Below, one piece after another: positions 30,266-39,339 of a stretch of 64,000 nucleotides of DNA. Each line of letters starts with the position of its first letter. Position 1 is the first letter of the stretch. The stretch comes from Pulveribacter suum (GTDB lineage: Bacteria; Pseudomonadota; Gammaproteobacteria; Burkholderiales; Burkholderiaceae_C), in assembly GCF_003013695.1 (NCBI RefSeq), contig NZ_CP027792.1, positions 2,686,501-2,750,500 on the forward strand, written 5' to 3'. Position numbers and translations under genes: made by a program. Below the pieces are notes generated by a model. The model worked only from the letters and a program-made list of their open reading frames with translations. It ran no database searches and was not told the DNA's origin.

Positions 30266-31770
30266 CCGCAATGCCCACCCCTGCCCGGCGCGCCGTCGTC
30301 ATCGGCGCGGGATTCGGCGGCCTGGCGCTGGCCATCCGGCTGCAGTCGGCCGGCGTTGCCACCACGCTGCTCGAGGCGCGCGACAAGCCGGGCGGCCGCG
30401 CCTACGTCTACCACGACCAGGGCTTCACCTTCGACGCCGGCCCCACCGTCATCACCGACCCCTCGGCGCTGGAGGAGCTCTTCGCCCTGTCGGGCCGCCG
30501 CATGGCCGACTATGTCGAGCTGCTGCCGGTGGCGCCGTTCTACCGCCTGTGCTGGGAGGACGGCAGCCACTTCGACTATGCCAACGACCAGGCCGCGCTG
30601 GACGCGCAGATCGCCGCGCGCTCGCCCGCGGATGTCGAGGGCTACCGGCGCTTCCTCGCGTATTCGCGCGCGGTGTTCGAGGAGGGTTACCTGAAGCTGG
30701 GCACGGTGCCGTTCCTGTCGTTTCGCAGCATGGTGCAGGTCGCGCCGCAACTGGCGCGGCTGCAGGCCTGGCGCAGCGTGTATTCGATGGTGTCCAGGTT
30801 CATCCGGGACGAGCATCTGCGCCAGGTGTTTTCCTTCCACTCGCTGCTGGTGGGTGGCAACCCGTTTGCCACCTCGTCCATCTACGCTTTGATCCACGCG
30901 CTGGAGCGTGAATGGGGGGTGTGGTTCCCGCGCGGCGGCACGGGCGCGCTGGTGCAGGCACTGGTGCGGCTGTTCCAGGACCTGGGCGGCACGCTGCGCC
31001 TGAACGCGCCGGTGGCGCGCATCGAGCTGGCAGGCAGCCGCGCCACCGGCGTAGTGCTGCAGGATGGCGAGCGCATCGCCGCCGAGCAGGTGGCCTCCAA
31101 CGCCGACGTGGTGCATACCTACGAGCGGCTGCTGGGCCACGCGCAGCGCGGCCGGCAGGCGGCGGCGCAGCTCAGGCGCCGGCGCTTTTCCATGTCGCTG
31201 TTCGTGGTGCACTTCGGCCTGAAGCGCCCGCAGCCGCAGCTGCGCCACCACACCGTGTGCTTCGGGCCGCGCTACCGCGAGCTGATCCAGGACATCTTCC
31301 ACGGCAACGCGCTGGCCGAGGACTTTTCGCTGTACCTGCACGCCCCCTGCGCCACCGACCCGTCGATGGCCCCGCCCGGCTGCTCCAGTCACTACGTGCT
31401 GGCGCCGGTGCCGCACCTGGGCCAGGCGCCCATCGACTGGACGGTGGAGGGGCCGCGCTTTCGCGACCGCATCCTGCAGTATCTGGAGGAGCGCTACATC
31501 CCCGGCCTGCGCGCCGACCTGGTCACCAGCCGCATCTTCACGCCCGAGGATTTTCGCGACGAGCTGGGCGCGCACCTGGGCTCGGCCTTCTCGCTGGAGC
31601 CGCTGCTCACGCAAAGCGCCTGGTTTCGCACGCACAACCGCGACCGCCAGATCGCCAACCTGTACTTTGCCGGCGCCGGCACCCACCCCGGCGCGGGAGT
31701 GCCCGGGGTGGTCGGCTCGGCCAAGGCCACGGCGCGGCTGATGCTGCAGCCCCCGGAGACAGCAGCATGA
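30262..31770 (+). CDS. crtI: Phytoene desaturase (lycopene-forming) CrtI
   Basis: 502 residues; FAD-dependent four-step desaturation of phytoene to lycopene. The FAD site is VVIGAGFGGLALAIRL. The middle contains FHSLLVGGNPF and WGVWFPRGGTGALV. The C-terminal bacterial phytoene dehydrogenase signature is NLYFAGAGTHPGAGVPGV. GGGAGG precedes the ATG at 30262, which overlaps the crtY stop. The stop overlaps the crtB start. Confidence 0.95.
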   Translation: MTAMPTPARRAVVIGAGFGGLALAIRLQSAGVATTLLEARDKPGGRAYVYHDQGFTFDAGPTVITDPSALEELFALSGRRMADYVELLPVAPFYRLCWEDGSHFDYANDQAALDAQIAARSPADVEGYRRFLAYSRAVFEEGYLKLGTVPFLSFRSMVQVAPQLARLQAWRSVYSMVSRFIRDEHLRQVFSFHSLLVGGNPFATSSIYALIHALEREWGVWFPRGGTGALVQALVRLFQDLGGTLRLNAPVARIELAGSRATGVVLQDGERIAAEQVASNADVVHTYERLLGHAQRGRQAAAQLRRRRFSMSLFVVHFGLKRPQPQLRHHTVCFGPRYRELIQDIFHGNALAEDFSLYLHAPCATDPSMAPPGCSSHYVLAPVPHLGQAPIDWTVEGPRFRDRILQYLEERYIPGLRADLVTSRIFTPEDFRDELGAHLGSAFSLEPLLTQSAWFRTHNRDRQIANLYFAGAGTHPGAGVPGVVGSAKATARLMLQPPETAA

Positions 31771-32735
31771 CCGACGCGCTGCACCGGCACGCCACCGAGG
31801 CCATCCGCCAGGGCTCGCAGAGCTTTGCTGCCGCGGCGCGCCTGCTCGACCCTGAGACCCGCGCCGGCACGGTGCTGCTGTACGCCTGGTGCCGGCACTG
31901 CGACGACGTGATCGACGGCCAGGAGCTGGGCCATGGGCGGCGTGCGCTGCAGGAAGACGGCTGCGCGGGCATGGACCGCATCGCCGCGCTGCGCGACCTC
32001 ACGCGCCGCGCCTGCGCCGGTGAGCCGATGGAGCATCCGGCCTTCGCCGGCCTGCAGCAGGTGGTGCGCCACCACGGCATTCCGCTGTACCTGCTGGAGG
32101 AACACCTGGCCGGGTTCGCCATGGACGTGGAGCCCGGCACCCGCTACGAGCGCATCGAGGACACGCTGCACTATGCCTGGCGCGTGGCCGGCGTGGTGGG
32201 GGTGATGATGGCGCTGGTGATGGGCACGCGGGGCGCGCAGGCGCAGGTGCCGCCCCAAGTGCTGGACCGCGCCTGCGACCTGGGCGTGGCCTTCCAGCTC
32301 ACCAACATCGCCCGCGACATCGTCGACGACGCGCGCGCTGGCCGCGTGTACCTGCCCGCACAGTGGCTGCGCGACGCCGGCCTGCCCGCAGGGGCCCCAC
32401 AGGCCTTGCTGGCGCCCGCGCACCGCGCCGCGCTGGCCACCGTGGCGGCGCGCCTGGTGGCGCTGGCTGAGCCGTACTACCGCTCGTCGCTGACCGGCAT
32501 CGGGGCGCTGCCGCTGCGCTCGGCCTGGTCGATCGCCACGGCGCGGGGCGTGTACCGCGAGATCGGCCGCCGCGTCGATGCGCTCGGCCCCGCGGCGTGG
32601 GACACGCGCGTGGCCACCACGCGCGCCGACAAGCTGCTGCTGATCGCCCGCGGCGGGGCGCTGGCGCTGCTGTCGCGCACCTGGCTGCCCCGCACGAGCG
32701 CGCCGCTGTCATCCTGGCGCAGGCCCGCGGCTTAA
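31767..32735 (+). CDS. crtB: Phytoene synthase CrtB
   Basis: 322 residues; condenses two GGPP to phytoene. The first Asp-rich motif is DDVID (from D46) after YAWCRHC; the second is NIARDIVDDARAGRVYLP. YAWRVAGVVGVMM is another family segment. Last gene of the crtXYIB run. Its TAA lies in the palindrome CTTAAG, which also supplies the stop of the convergent crtZ. Confidence 0.95.
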   Translation: MTDALHRHATEAIRQGSQSFAAAARLLDPETRAGTVLLYAWCRHCDDVIDGQELGHGRRALQEDGCAGMDRIAALRDLTRRACAGEPMEHPAFAGLQQVVRHHGIPLYLLEEHLAGFAMDVEPGTRYERIEDTLHYAWRVAGVVGVMMALVMGTRGAQAQVPPQVLDRACDLGVAFQLTNIARDIVDDARAGRVYLPAQWLRDAGLPAGAPQALLAPAHRAALATVAARLVALAEPYYRSSLTGIGALPLRSAWSIATARGVYREIGRRVDALGPAAWDTRVATTRADKLLLIARGGALALLSRTWLPRTSAPLSSWRRPAA

Positions 32736-33280
32736 GCCGGTGGTGCGTTGCCGCCGGTGGGCGGCCTATTGCGGCGGCGCGCCTGGGCGGCCTGCAGCTG
32801 GGCACGCAGCCGCGTGGGCGATGGTGCCCACAGAAAGCCGAAGGACACGCAACCCTCGCGCCCCTGCACCGCGTGGTGCAGGCGGTGGGCCTGGTACAGG
32901 CGCTTGAGATAGCCGCTGCGCGGCACGTGGCGCCACGGCCAGCGCTGGTGCACCAGCCCGTCGTGCGCCACGAAGTACAGCGCGCCGTACAGCGTCATCC
33001 CCGCGCCGATCCACTGCAGCGGCCAGCGCCCGGAGGTGCCCAGCGCGATCATCACGATGGCGAGCGCCGCGAACACCAGCGCGTACAGGTCGTTGGCCTC
33101 GAACCAGCCGCTGCGCGGTGCGTGGTGCGATGCGTGCCAGCCCCAGCCGAAGCCGTGCATGACGTGCTTGTGCGCCAGCCAGGCAATGCCCTCCATGGCA
33201 GCGACGGTGGCGAGGATGATGGCGGTGTTGGCAAGGAACACGGGCAGCAGGGTGAACAACGCAGGGAAGAAGCTGCCCAT
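32732..33280 (-). CDS. crtZ: Beta-carotene hydroxylase CrtZ
   Basis: 182 residues; di-iron membrane hydroxylase converting beta-carotene to zeaxanthin. All His clusters are present: HKHVMH, HASHH, HDGLVHQRW and HRLHH, among four hydrophobic segments. The ATG at 33280 starts just before the first helix. Convergent with crtB (4-bp overlap of stops) and divergent from the topoisomerase gene. Its orientation relative to crtXYIB is the one seen in Pantoea-type clusters. Confidence 0.95.
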   Translation of the reverse strand: MGSFFPALFTLLPVFLANTAIILATVAAMEGIAWLAHKHVMHGFGWGWHASHHAPRSGWFEANDLYALVFAALAIVMIALGTSGRWPLQWIGAGMTLYGALYFVAHDGLVHQRWPWRHVPRSGYLKRLYQAHRLHHAVQGREGCVSFGFLWAPSPTRLRAQLQAAQARRRNRPPTGGNAPPA

Positions 33281-33367
33281 GGTACGACGCGCGGCCGCGC
33301 CTGTCGCGCCGCTCCCACGGCGCACAGCGGCAGGCGCCGACAGCGCGCGCCCTGCCCCGGCGGTGTG

Positions 33368-34669
33368 ATGGCGCCCATGGCCTCCTCCACCGCAACCGCC
33401 CCTGCCAAGCCCCCTCGCCTGCCCGCCGGGCTGGTGTACGTGGACCGCAGCGTGCCCGGCATTACCCGGGTGCGCCAGGGCGACACCTTCCGCTACCGCA
33501 CGCCCGCCGGCGACTGGCTGCAAGACGAAGAACACTTGGCGCACATCCGCCGCCTGGCCATTCCGCCGGCCTACACCGACGTGTGGATCTGCCCCCGGCC
33601 CGAGGGCCACCTGCAGGCCACCGGGCGCGACGCGCGCGGGCGGCTGCAATACCGCTACCACCCCGACTGGCGCCGCGTGCGCGACGGCTCCAAGTTCGAG
33701 CGCATGCGCGCCTTCGGCCAGGCGCTGCCGCGCATCCGCCGCCAGGTGGCGCGCGACCTGCAGTCGTGCGGCAAGAAGACCCTGTCGCGCCAGTGCGTGC
33801 TGGCGGCCATCGTGCGGCTGCTGGACACGACCTTCGTGCGCGTGGGCAACGAGGAATATGCCGTGGCCAACGGCTCGTATGGCCTGACCACGCTGCGCAC
33901 GCGCCACGCCGCCGTGCGCGGGGCCAGCACCACACTGCGCTTTCGCGGCAAGAGCGGCGTGCAGCAACAAGCCGAGCTTGAAGACCCGCGCGTGGCCCGC
34001 GTGGTGCGTCGCTGCCAGCAGCTGCCGGGCCAGGAGCTGTTCCAGTGGCAGGAGGACGATGGCGAGCTGCGCAGCGTGGGCTCCAGCGACGTGAACGCCT
34101 ACCTGGCGCAGATGACCGGCGAGGCCGGGCACTTCACGGCCAAGGACTTTCGCACCTGGCACGGCACGGTGCAGGCGCTGGAGCTCACGCGTGTGGCCTG
34201 CTCACGTGCGCAGGGCGAGGACGCGCCGCCCGCGCGCGGCGTGGCGCGGCAGATCCTGGTGGAGGTGGCGCGCCAGCTGGGCAACACGCCTGCCGTGTGC
34301 CGCAAGTCCTATGTGCACCCGGCCGTGCTGGCGCTGGGCGAAAGCCTGGCGTCCGACGCTGGCCCCGGCCTGCAGCGTGTGTGGCAGCGCCTGGGCCGCA
34401 CAGGCGCCAGCCCCCGGGGCTTGAGCGCGGCCGAGCGGCGGCTGCTGGCCTTTTTGCGCCACCCGCCGCGTGCGCCGCGCGCCCAGACAAAGGACGCGCC
34501 GCGCAAGCGCCCGGGCGCCGCTGCACTTGCCAAGCGCCCCGCCGGCGCGGGCAAGCAGCTGGCCGCCAGGGCGAGCCGGCGTGGCAAGCCGGCCGCCCCG
34601 GTCGCCCGCACGGCGGCTGCCCCGCCGCCGGCCCGCGCCCGCACGGCCGCTGCTGCTGCGCCTGCCTGA
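33368..34669 (+). CDS. DNA topoisomerase IB
   Basis: 433 residues (425 if an ATG at 33377 is used). It relaxes supercoils through a 3'-phosphotyrosine intermediate. The catalytic Tyr is Y315 in CRKSYVHPAV. Other elements are RVRDGSKFERM and the Arg-containing RLLDTTFVRVGNEEYA. The last 65 residues form a Lys/Arg/Ala/Pro-rich tail, probably a non-specific DNA-binding extension. It lies 87 bp from crtZ, facing away. Poxvirus-like bacterial TopIB proteins are shorter, and the tail explains the difference. Confidence 0.92.
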   Translation: MAPMASSTATAPAKPPRLPAGLVYVDRSVPGITRVRQGDTFRYRTPAGDWLQDEEHLAHIRRLAIPPAYTDVWICPRPEGHLQATGRDARGRLQYRYHPDWRRVRDGSKFERMRAFGQALPRIRRQVARDLQSCGKKTLSRQCVLAAIVRLLDTTFVRVGNEEYAVANGSYGLTTLRTRHAAVRGASTTLRFRGKSGVQQQAELEDPRVARVVRRCQQLPGQELFQWQEDDGELRSVGSSDVNAYLAQMTGEAGHFTAKDFRTWHGTVQALELTRVACSRAQGEDAPPARGVARQILVEVARQLGNTPAVCRKSYVHPAVLALGESLASDAGPGLQRVWQRLGRTGASPRGLSAAERRLLAFLRHPPRAPRAQTKDAPRKRPGAAALAKRPAGAGKQLAARASRRGKPAAPVARTAAAPPPARARTAAAAAPA

Positions 34670-34694
34670 CGCAACCGCAGCGGGCAGCTGCGGC

Positions 34695-34759
34695 GTTGCT
34701 TCACAGTTGATAGCTGCCAGCGCTTGACTGGCGGGCGCTTGAGGCCGATTTGGCTGTTA
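34695..34759 (-). repeat. Dispersed repeat copy between topoisomerase IB and fumC
   Basis: In repeat orientation (minus strand): TAACAGCCAAATCGGCCTCA, then AGCGCCCGCCAGTCAAGCGC, TGGCAGCTATCAA and CTGTGAAGCAAC. It lies between two convergent genes. Confidence 0.8.
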
Positions 34760-34765
34760 AAGCCC

Positions 34766-36175
34766 TCAACGCCCCACCATCTTGCCCGGCACCACCCAGG
34801 CGTCGAACTGCTCGCCCGTCACGTGGCCCGAGGCCAGCGCCGCCTCGCGCAGGCTGCTGCCGTCCTTGTGCGCCCGCTTGGCGATCTCGGCGGCCTTGTC
34901 GTAGCCGATGTGGGTGTTGAGCGCCGTCACCAGCATCAGCGAGCGCTCGACCAGTTCTTCAATGCGCTGGCGCTGCGGCTCGATGCCCAAGGCGCAGTGC
35001 TCGTTGAAGCTGACCATGCCGTCGGCCAGCAGGCGCACGCTCTGCAGAAAGTTGTGCGCCACCATGGGGCGAAACACGTTCAGCTCGAAGTTGCCGCTGG
35101 CGCCGCCGAAGTTGATGGCCACGTCGTTGCCCATCACCTGGGCGCACAGCATGGTCACGGCTTCGCACTGCGTCGGGTTGACCTTGCCCGGCATGATGGA
35201 CGAGCCGGGCTCGTTCTCGGGGATGGTGATCTCGCCGATGCCGCTGCGCGGGCCGCTGGCCAGCCAGCGCACATCGTTGGCAATCTTCATCAGGCTGGCG
35301 GCCAGGGTCTTCAAGGCGCCGTGCGCGGCCACCAGCGCGTCGCAGCTGGCCAGCGCCTCAAACTTGTTGGGCGCGGTGACGAAGGGCTGCCCGGTGAACT
35401 CGGCCAGTTCCTCGGCCACCTGCACGGCGTAGCCGGCCGGCGCGTTCAGCCCCGTGCCCACGGCCGTGCCGCCCAGGGCCAGCTCGCACAGGTGGGGCAG
35501 CGCGTTGCGCACGTGCCGCTCGCCATGCGCGAGCTGCGCCACCCAGCCGGAGATCTCCTGGCCCAGCGTCAAAGGCGTTGCATCCTGCAGGTGCGTGCGG
35601 CCGATCTTCACGATGTCGTCGAAGGCCTCGGCCTTGCCCTGCAGCGTGCCGCGCAGCTCTTCAAGGGCCGGCAACAGCCGGTGCACCATGGCCTGCACCG
35701 CCGCCACGTGCATGGCGGTGGGAAAGACGTCGTTGCTCGACTGGCTCTTGTTCACCTCATCGTTGGGATGCACCAGCCGGCCCTCGCCGCGCTCGCCCCC
35801 CATCAGCTCGCTGGCGCGGTTGGCCAGCACCTCGTTGACGTTCATGTTGGTCTGCGTGCCCGAGCCGGTCTGCCAGACCACCAGGGGGAATTCGTCGTCG
35901 TGCCGGCCGTCGAGCACCTCGTCGGCGGCGGCGACGATGGCGCGGGTCTTGTCCGCTGGCAGCAGTCCGAGGGCATGGTTGACCTTGGCCGAGGCCCGCT
36001 TGACCTGCGCCAGCGCGCGGATGATCTCGTGCGGCTGGCGCTCGCCGGAGATGTCGAAATTCTGCAGCGAACGCTGCGTCTGCGCGCCCCACAGCCGGTG
36101 GGCGGGCACCTCGATGGGGCCGAAGGTGTCGCGCTCGGTGCGGTGGGCGGGGGTGCTGGCGGGGGTGGGGTTCAT
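34766..36175 (-). CDS. fumC: Fumarate hydratase class II
   Basis: 469 residues; iron-independent, oxygen-stable interconversion of fumarate and malate. Landmarks are [28 protein letters not shown], the active-site [16 protein letters not shown] and the signature [17 protein letters not shown] precedes the ATG at 36175. It is divergent from a class I fumarase gene, with 216 bp between the two starts. Confidence 0.97.
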   Translation of the reverse strand: MNPTPASTPAHRTERDTFGPIEVPAHRLWGAQTQRSLQNFDISGERQPHEIIRALAQVKRASAKVNHALGLLPADKTRAIVAAADEVLDGRHDDEFPLVVWQTGSGTQTNMNVNEVLANRASELMGGERGEGRLVHPNDEVNKSQSSNDVFPTAMHVAAVQAMVHRLLPALEELRGTLQGKAEAFDDIVKIGRTHLQDATPLTLGQEISGWVAQLAHGERHVRNALPHLCELALGGTAVGTGLNAPAGYAVQVAEELAEFTGQPFVTAPNKFEALASCDALVAAHGALKTLAASLMKIANDVRWLASGPRSGIGEITIPENEPGSSIMPGKVNPTQCEAVTMLCAQVMGNDVAINFGGASGNFELNVFRPMVAHNFLQSVRLLADGMVSFNEHCALGIEPQRQRIEELVERSLMLVTALNTHIGYDKAAEIAKRAHKDGSSLREAALASGHVTGEQFDAWVVPGKMVGR

Positions 36176-36391
36176 CTCGGGATGGCTCCTGCAGGTGAAA
36201 GAAGAAGGGATGGCAAGAACGCGGCCGCCCGTGTGGTGGGCGCCGGCGGCGATGCAGGCATTTCACCCCAGAAGCGGCCCCGCCGCGCGTCAGCCTGTGC
36301 CCAAAACCCTGCTGCCAGCCCCATGCAAGGTGCGGCGGGGATAATCCGGCGCGTCTTTTTGTAACGCGTGCGACCCACGCCCCACAGCCCC

Positions 36392-37951
36392 ATGACCACG
36401 ACCATCCGCTACCACGACCTGGTGGAATCCATCGCTGGCGCCCTGCAGTACATCAGCTACTACCACCCCGCCGACTACATCCAGCACCTGGCGCGCGCCT
36501 ACGAGCGCGAGCAGTCGCCGGCCGCCAAGGACGCGATGGCGCAGATCCTCACCAACAGCAAGATGGCCGCCTTCGGCCACCGCCCCATCTGCCAGGACAC
36601 GGGCATCGTCAACGTCTTCCTGAAGGTGGGCATGGACGTGCGCTGGGAAGGCTTCCCCGCCGGCACCGGGCTGGAGGACGCCATCAACGAAGGCGTGCGC
36701 CGCGGCTACCAGCACCCCGACAACACGCTGCGCGCCAGCGTGGTGGCCGACCCGCTGTTCGCGCGCAAGAACACCAGGGACAACACCCCCGCCGTCATCA
36801 GCGTGCAGCTGGTGCCCGGCAGCCTGCTTGACGTGACCGTGGCCGCCAAGGGCGGCGGCAGCGAGAACAAGTCCAAGATGGTCATGATGAACCCCAGCGA
36901 CAACCTGGTGGACTGGGTGCTCAAGACCGTGCCCGAGATGGGCGCCGGCTGGTGCCCGCCCGGCATGCTGGGCATCGGCATCGGCGGCACGGCAGAAAAG
37001 GCCGTGCTGTTGGCCAAGGAAAGCCTGATGGACGACCTGGACATGTACGAGCTGCAGGCCAAGGCGGCGCGCGGCGAGAAGCTGGACCAGGTGGAAGAGC
37101 TGCGCCTGGAGCTGTTCGAGAAGGTGAACGCTCTGGGCATCGGCGCGCAGGGCCTGGGCGGCCTGGCCACCGTGCTGGACGTGAAGATCAAGATGTACCC
37201 CACGCACGCCGCCAGCAAGCCCGTGGCCATGATCCCCAACTGCGCCGCCACGCGACACGCGCATTTCGTCATGAACGGCAGCGGCCCGGTGTACCTGGAG
37301 GCGCCCAGCATCGACCTGTGGCCGCGGGTAGAGTGGACGCCCAACACCGAGACCAGCAAGCGCGTGGACCTCAACACGCTGACGAAGGAAGAAGTCGCCA
37401 GCTGGAAGCCCGGCCAGACGCTGCTGCTGGGCGGCAAGATGCTCACCGGCCGCGACGCCGCGCACAAGCGCATCCAGGACATGCTGGCCAAAGGTGAGCC
37501 GCTGCCGGTGGATTTCACCAACCGCGTCATCTACTACGTCGGCCCGGTCGATCCGGTGCGCGACGAGGTCGTCGGCCCGGCCGGCCCCACCACCGCCACG
37601 CGCATGGACAAGTTCACCCGCATGATGCTGGAGCAGACCGGCCTGATCGCCATGATCGGCAAGTCCGAGCGCGGCCCGGTGGCCATCGAAGCCATCAAGG
37701 ACAACCAGAGTGCCTACCTGATGGCCGTGGGCGGCGCCGCCTATTTGGTCAGCAAGGCCATCAAGCACGCCCGCGTGGTGGGCTTCGAAGACCTGGGCAT
37801 GGAGGCCATCTACGAGTTCGACGTGGTGGACATGCCCGTCACCGTGGCCGTGGACGCGGGCGGCACCAGCGCGCACATCACCGGCCCGGCCGAGTGGAAG
37901 CAGCGCATCGCCAGCGGCGAGTTCAAGGGGATCGAGCTGGCGACGGCGTAA
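36392..37951 (+). CDS. fumA: Fumarate hydratase class I (Fe-S)
   Basis: 519 residues with the alpha and beta parts fused, as in FumA. It catalyses the same reaction as FumC but uses an oxygen-sensitive [4Fe-4S] cluster; candidate ligands include the Cys in RPICQDTG, in GAGWCPPGM and in IPNCAATRH. The ATG at 36392 gives the conserved start TIRYHDLVESIAGALQYIS; an ATG at 36368 would add eight residues. It is divergent from fumC. Having both classes suggests switching with iron or oxidative stress. Confidence 0.95.
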   Translation: MTTTIRYHDLVESIAGALQYISYYHPADYIQHLARAYEREQSPAAKDAMAQILTNSKMAAFGHRPICQDTGIVNVFLKVGMDVRWEGFPAGTGLEDAINEGVRRGYQHPDNTLRASVVADPLFARKNTRDNTPAVISVQLVPGSLLDVTVAAKGGGSENKSKMVMMNPSDNLVDWVLKTVPEMGAGWCPPGMLGIGIGGTAEKAVLLAKESLMDDLDMYELQAKAARGEKLDQVEELRLELFEKVNALGIGAQGLGGLATVLDVKIKMYPTHAASKPVAMIPNCAATRHAHFVMNGSGPVYLEAPSIDLWPRVEWTPNTETSKRVDLNTLTKEEVASWKPGQTLLLGGKMLTGRDAAHKRIQDMLAKGEPLPVDFTNRVIYYVGPVDPVRDEVVGPAGPTTATRMDKFTRMMLEQTGLIAMIGKSERGPVAIEAIKDNQSAYLMAVGGAAYLVSKAIKHARVVGFEDLGMEAIYEFDVVDMPVTVAVDAGGTSAHITGPAEWKQRIASGEFKGIELATA

Positions 37952-37999
37952 GCCTGCCACCGCCCCTCCGCCCATGCACGCCGCCCTGCCCGCGCGCCC

Positions 38000-38878
38000 A
38001 TGAGCCCGATGCGTGTCGCGGGCCTGTCCGCGCTGGCCATGCTCGCATTCGCCTGCAACTCCCTGCTGTGCCGCATGGCGCTCAAGGAAACGGGGATGGA
38101 CGCCGCCACCTTCACCAGCACGCGGCTGATCTCGGGCGCTGCGGTGCTGTGGCTGATCGCGCAGTGGCGGCGGCGGGGAGAAGCGCGCCCGGGCGGGGAC
38201 TGGCAATCGGCTGCGGCGCTGTTCGGCTATGCAGCCACGTTTTCCTACGCCTATGCCAGCCTGACGGCCGCCACCGGGGCGTTGCTACTGTTCGGGGCCG
38301 TGCAGGCCACCATGCTGGGCTATGGCCTGTGGGCGGGCGAGCGCCTGCGCCCCGGGCAACTGGCAGGCCTGGCGCTGGCCATTGGCGGCCTGGCGGCGCT
38401 GATGGCCCCGGGCGTGGCTGCGCCTCCTGCGGGGGGCGCCTTGCTGATGGTCTGTGCCGGTGTGGGCTGGGGCATTTATTCGCTGCGCGGCCGGGGCGCG
38501 AAAGACCCGCTGGGGGTCACGGCGGGCAACTTCCTGCGCGCCGCCGCGCTGACGGTGGTGCTGAGCGCGGCCCTTGCCGGGCAGGCGCGATGGGACCCGG
38601 CCGGCCTGGCGTACGGCGTGGCCTCGGGCGCGGTCGCCTCGGGCCTGGGCTACATCATCTGGTACGCCGCCCTGCCCGCCCTGACGGCGACCAGCGCCGC
38701 CATCATGCAGTTGAGCGTGCCGGTCATCGCGGCCCTCGGAGGCGCGCTGCTGCTGGACGAAGCGCTGTCGCTGCACGTCGTGTTGTCGGCCGCCGCCATC
38801 CTGGGCGGGATTGCGCTCGTGGTGCTGCAAAAGCCGGCTGCGCCCCGGCAGGCCTCCCCTGGTGACGCGCCGCGCTGA
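38000..38878 (+). CDS. DMT superfamily transporter (EamA)
   Basis: 292 residues with ten predicted membrane helices in two EamA repeats (about residues 8-125 and 148-280). Features include a conserved Arg/Glu-poor helical core and LGYIIWYAALPALTATSAA in the second repeat. It lies 48 bp after the class I fumarase gene on the same strand and could be cotranscribed. The substrate is unknown; relatives export amino acids or metabolites. Confidence 0.85.
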   Translation: MSPMRVAGLSALAMLAFACNSLLCRMALKETGMDAATFTSTRLISGAAVLWLIAQWRRRGEARPGGDWQSAAALFGYAATFSYAYASLTAATGALLLFGAVQATMLGYGLWAGERLRPGQLAGLALAIGGLAALMAPGVAAPPAGGALLMVCAGVGWGIYSLRGRGAKDPLGVTAGNFLRAAALTVVLSAALAGQARWDPAGLAYGVASGAVASGLGYIIWYAALPALTATSAAIMQLSVPVIAALGGALLLDEALSLHVVLSAAAILGGIALVVLQKPAAPRQASPGDAPR

Positions 38879-38937
38879 CGGACCGGACAGCGGCTCTCCA
38901 GCGCTCGCCCGCCTCGAAACCCCTTGAAAATGCGGAC

Positions 38938-39315
38938 ATGAATAGGCCAACCGCCCAAGTCCTCGACGCGTGCCGGGCCGCGCTCGCCGCCGAACAGGCC
39001 AGGTCCCTCGAAGAAACCGCCAATTGGTCTCATGTGGACAAGGCGCAGGTGCACGCCGACTGGGACGCCCTGTACCAAAGACTGGCGCCGCTGGTGCACA
39101 GCCAGCCCGCGTCGGCGCCGGCAGTGCAGGCCCTCATGGCCGAGCACTACGCGATCGTCTCGCGGTTTTATGCGCCCTCGCGGCAGGCCTATATGGGGAT
39201 GGGTTTGCTGTACGAGGAGAACCCGGACATGAAGGCCTTTCACAGCGCCTACCACCCGGACATGGTGCCCTTTCTGGCGCAGGCCATGTTTCGGTACGCC
39301 GAAACGCATCTGTGA
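38938..39315 (+). CDS. Stand-alone TipAS antibiotic-recognition domain protein
   Basis: 125 residues, entirely helical. The pattern WDALYQRLAPLV, VQALMAEHYAIVSRFYAPSRQ and MGMGLLYEENPDMKAFHSAYHPDMVPFLAQAM, given here in parts, fits the TipAS domain, which binds thiopeptide-like ligands in TipA regulators. The MerR DNA-binding domain that normally precedes TipAS is absent, and the upstream gene is unrelated. It could act as a sequestering (immunity-like) protein or bind another ligand. It converges with mgtE, with 24 bp between stops. Confidence 0.7.
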   Translation: MNRPTAQVLDACRAALAAEQARSLEETANWSHVDKAQVHADWDALYQRLAPLVHSQPASAPAVQALMAEHYAIVSRFYAPSRQAYMGMGLLYEENPDMKAFHSAYHPDMVPFLAQAMFRYAETHL

Positions 39316-39339
39316 CGGCCGCGGCGCGCGGCGCCGGGC

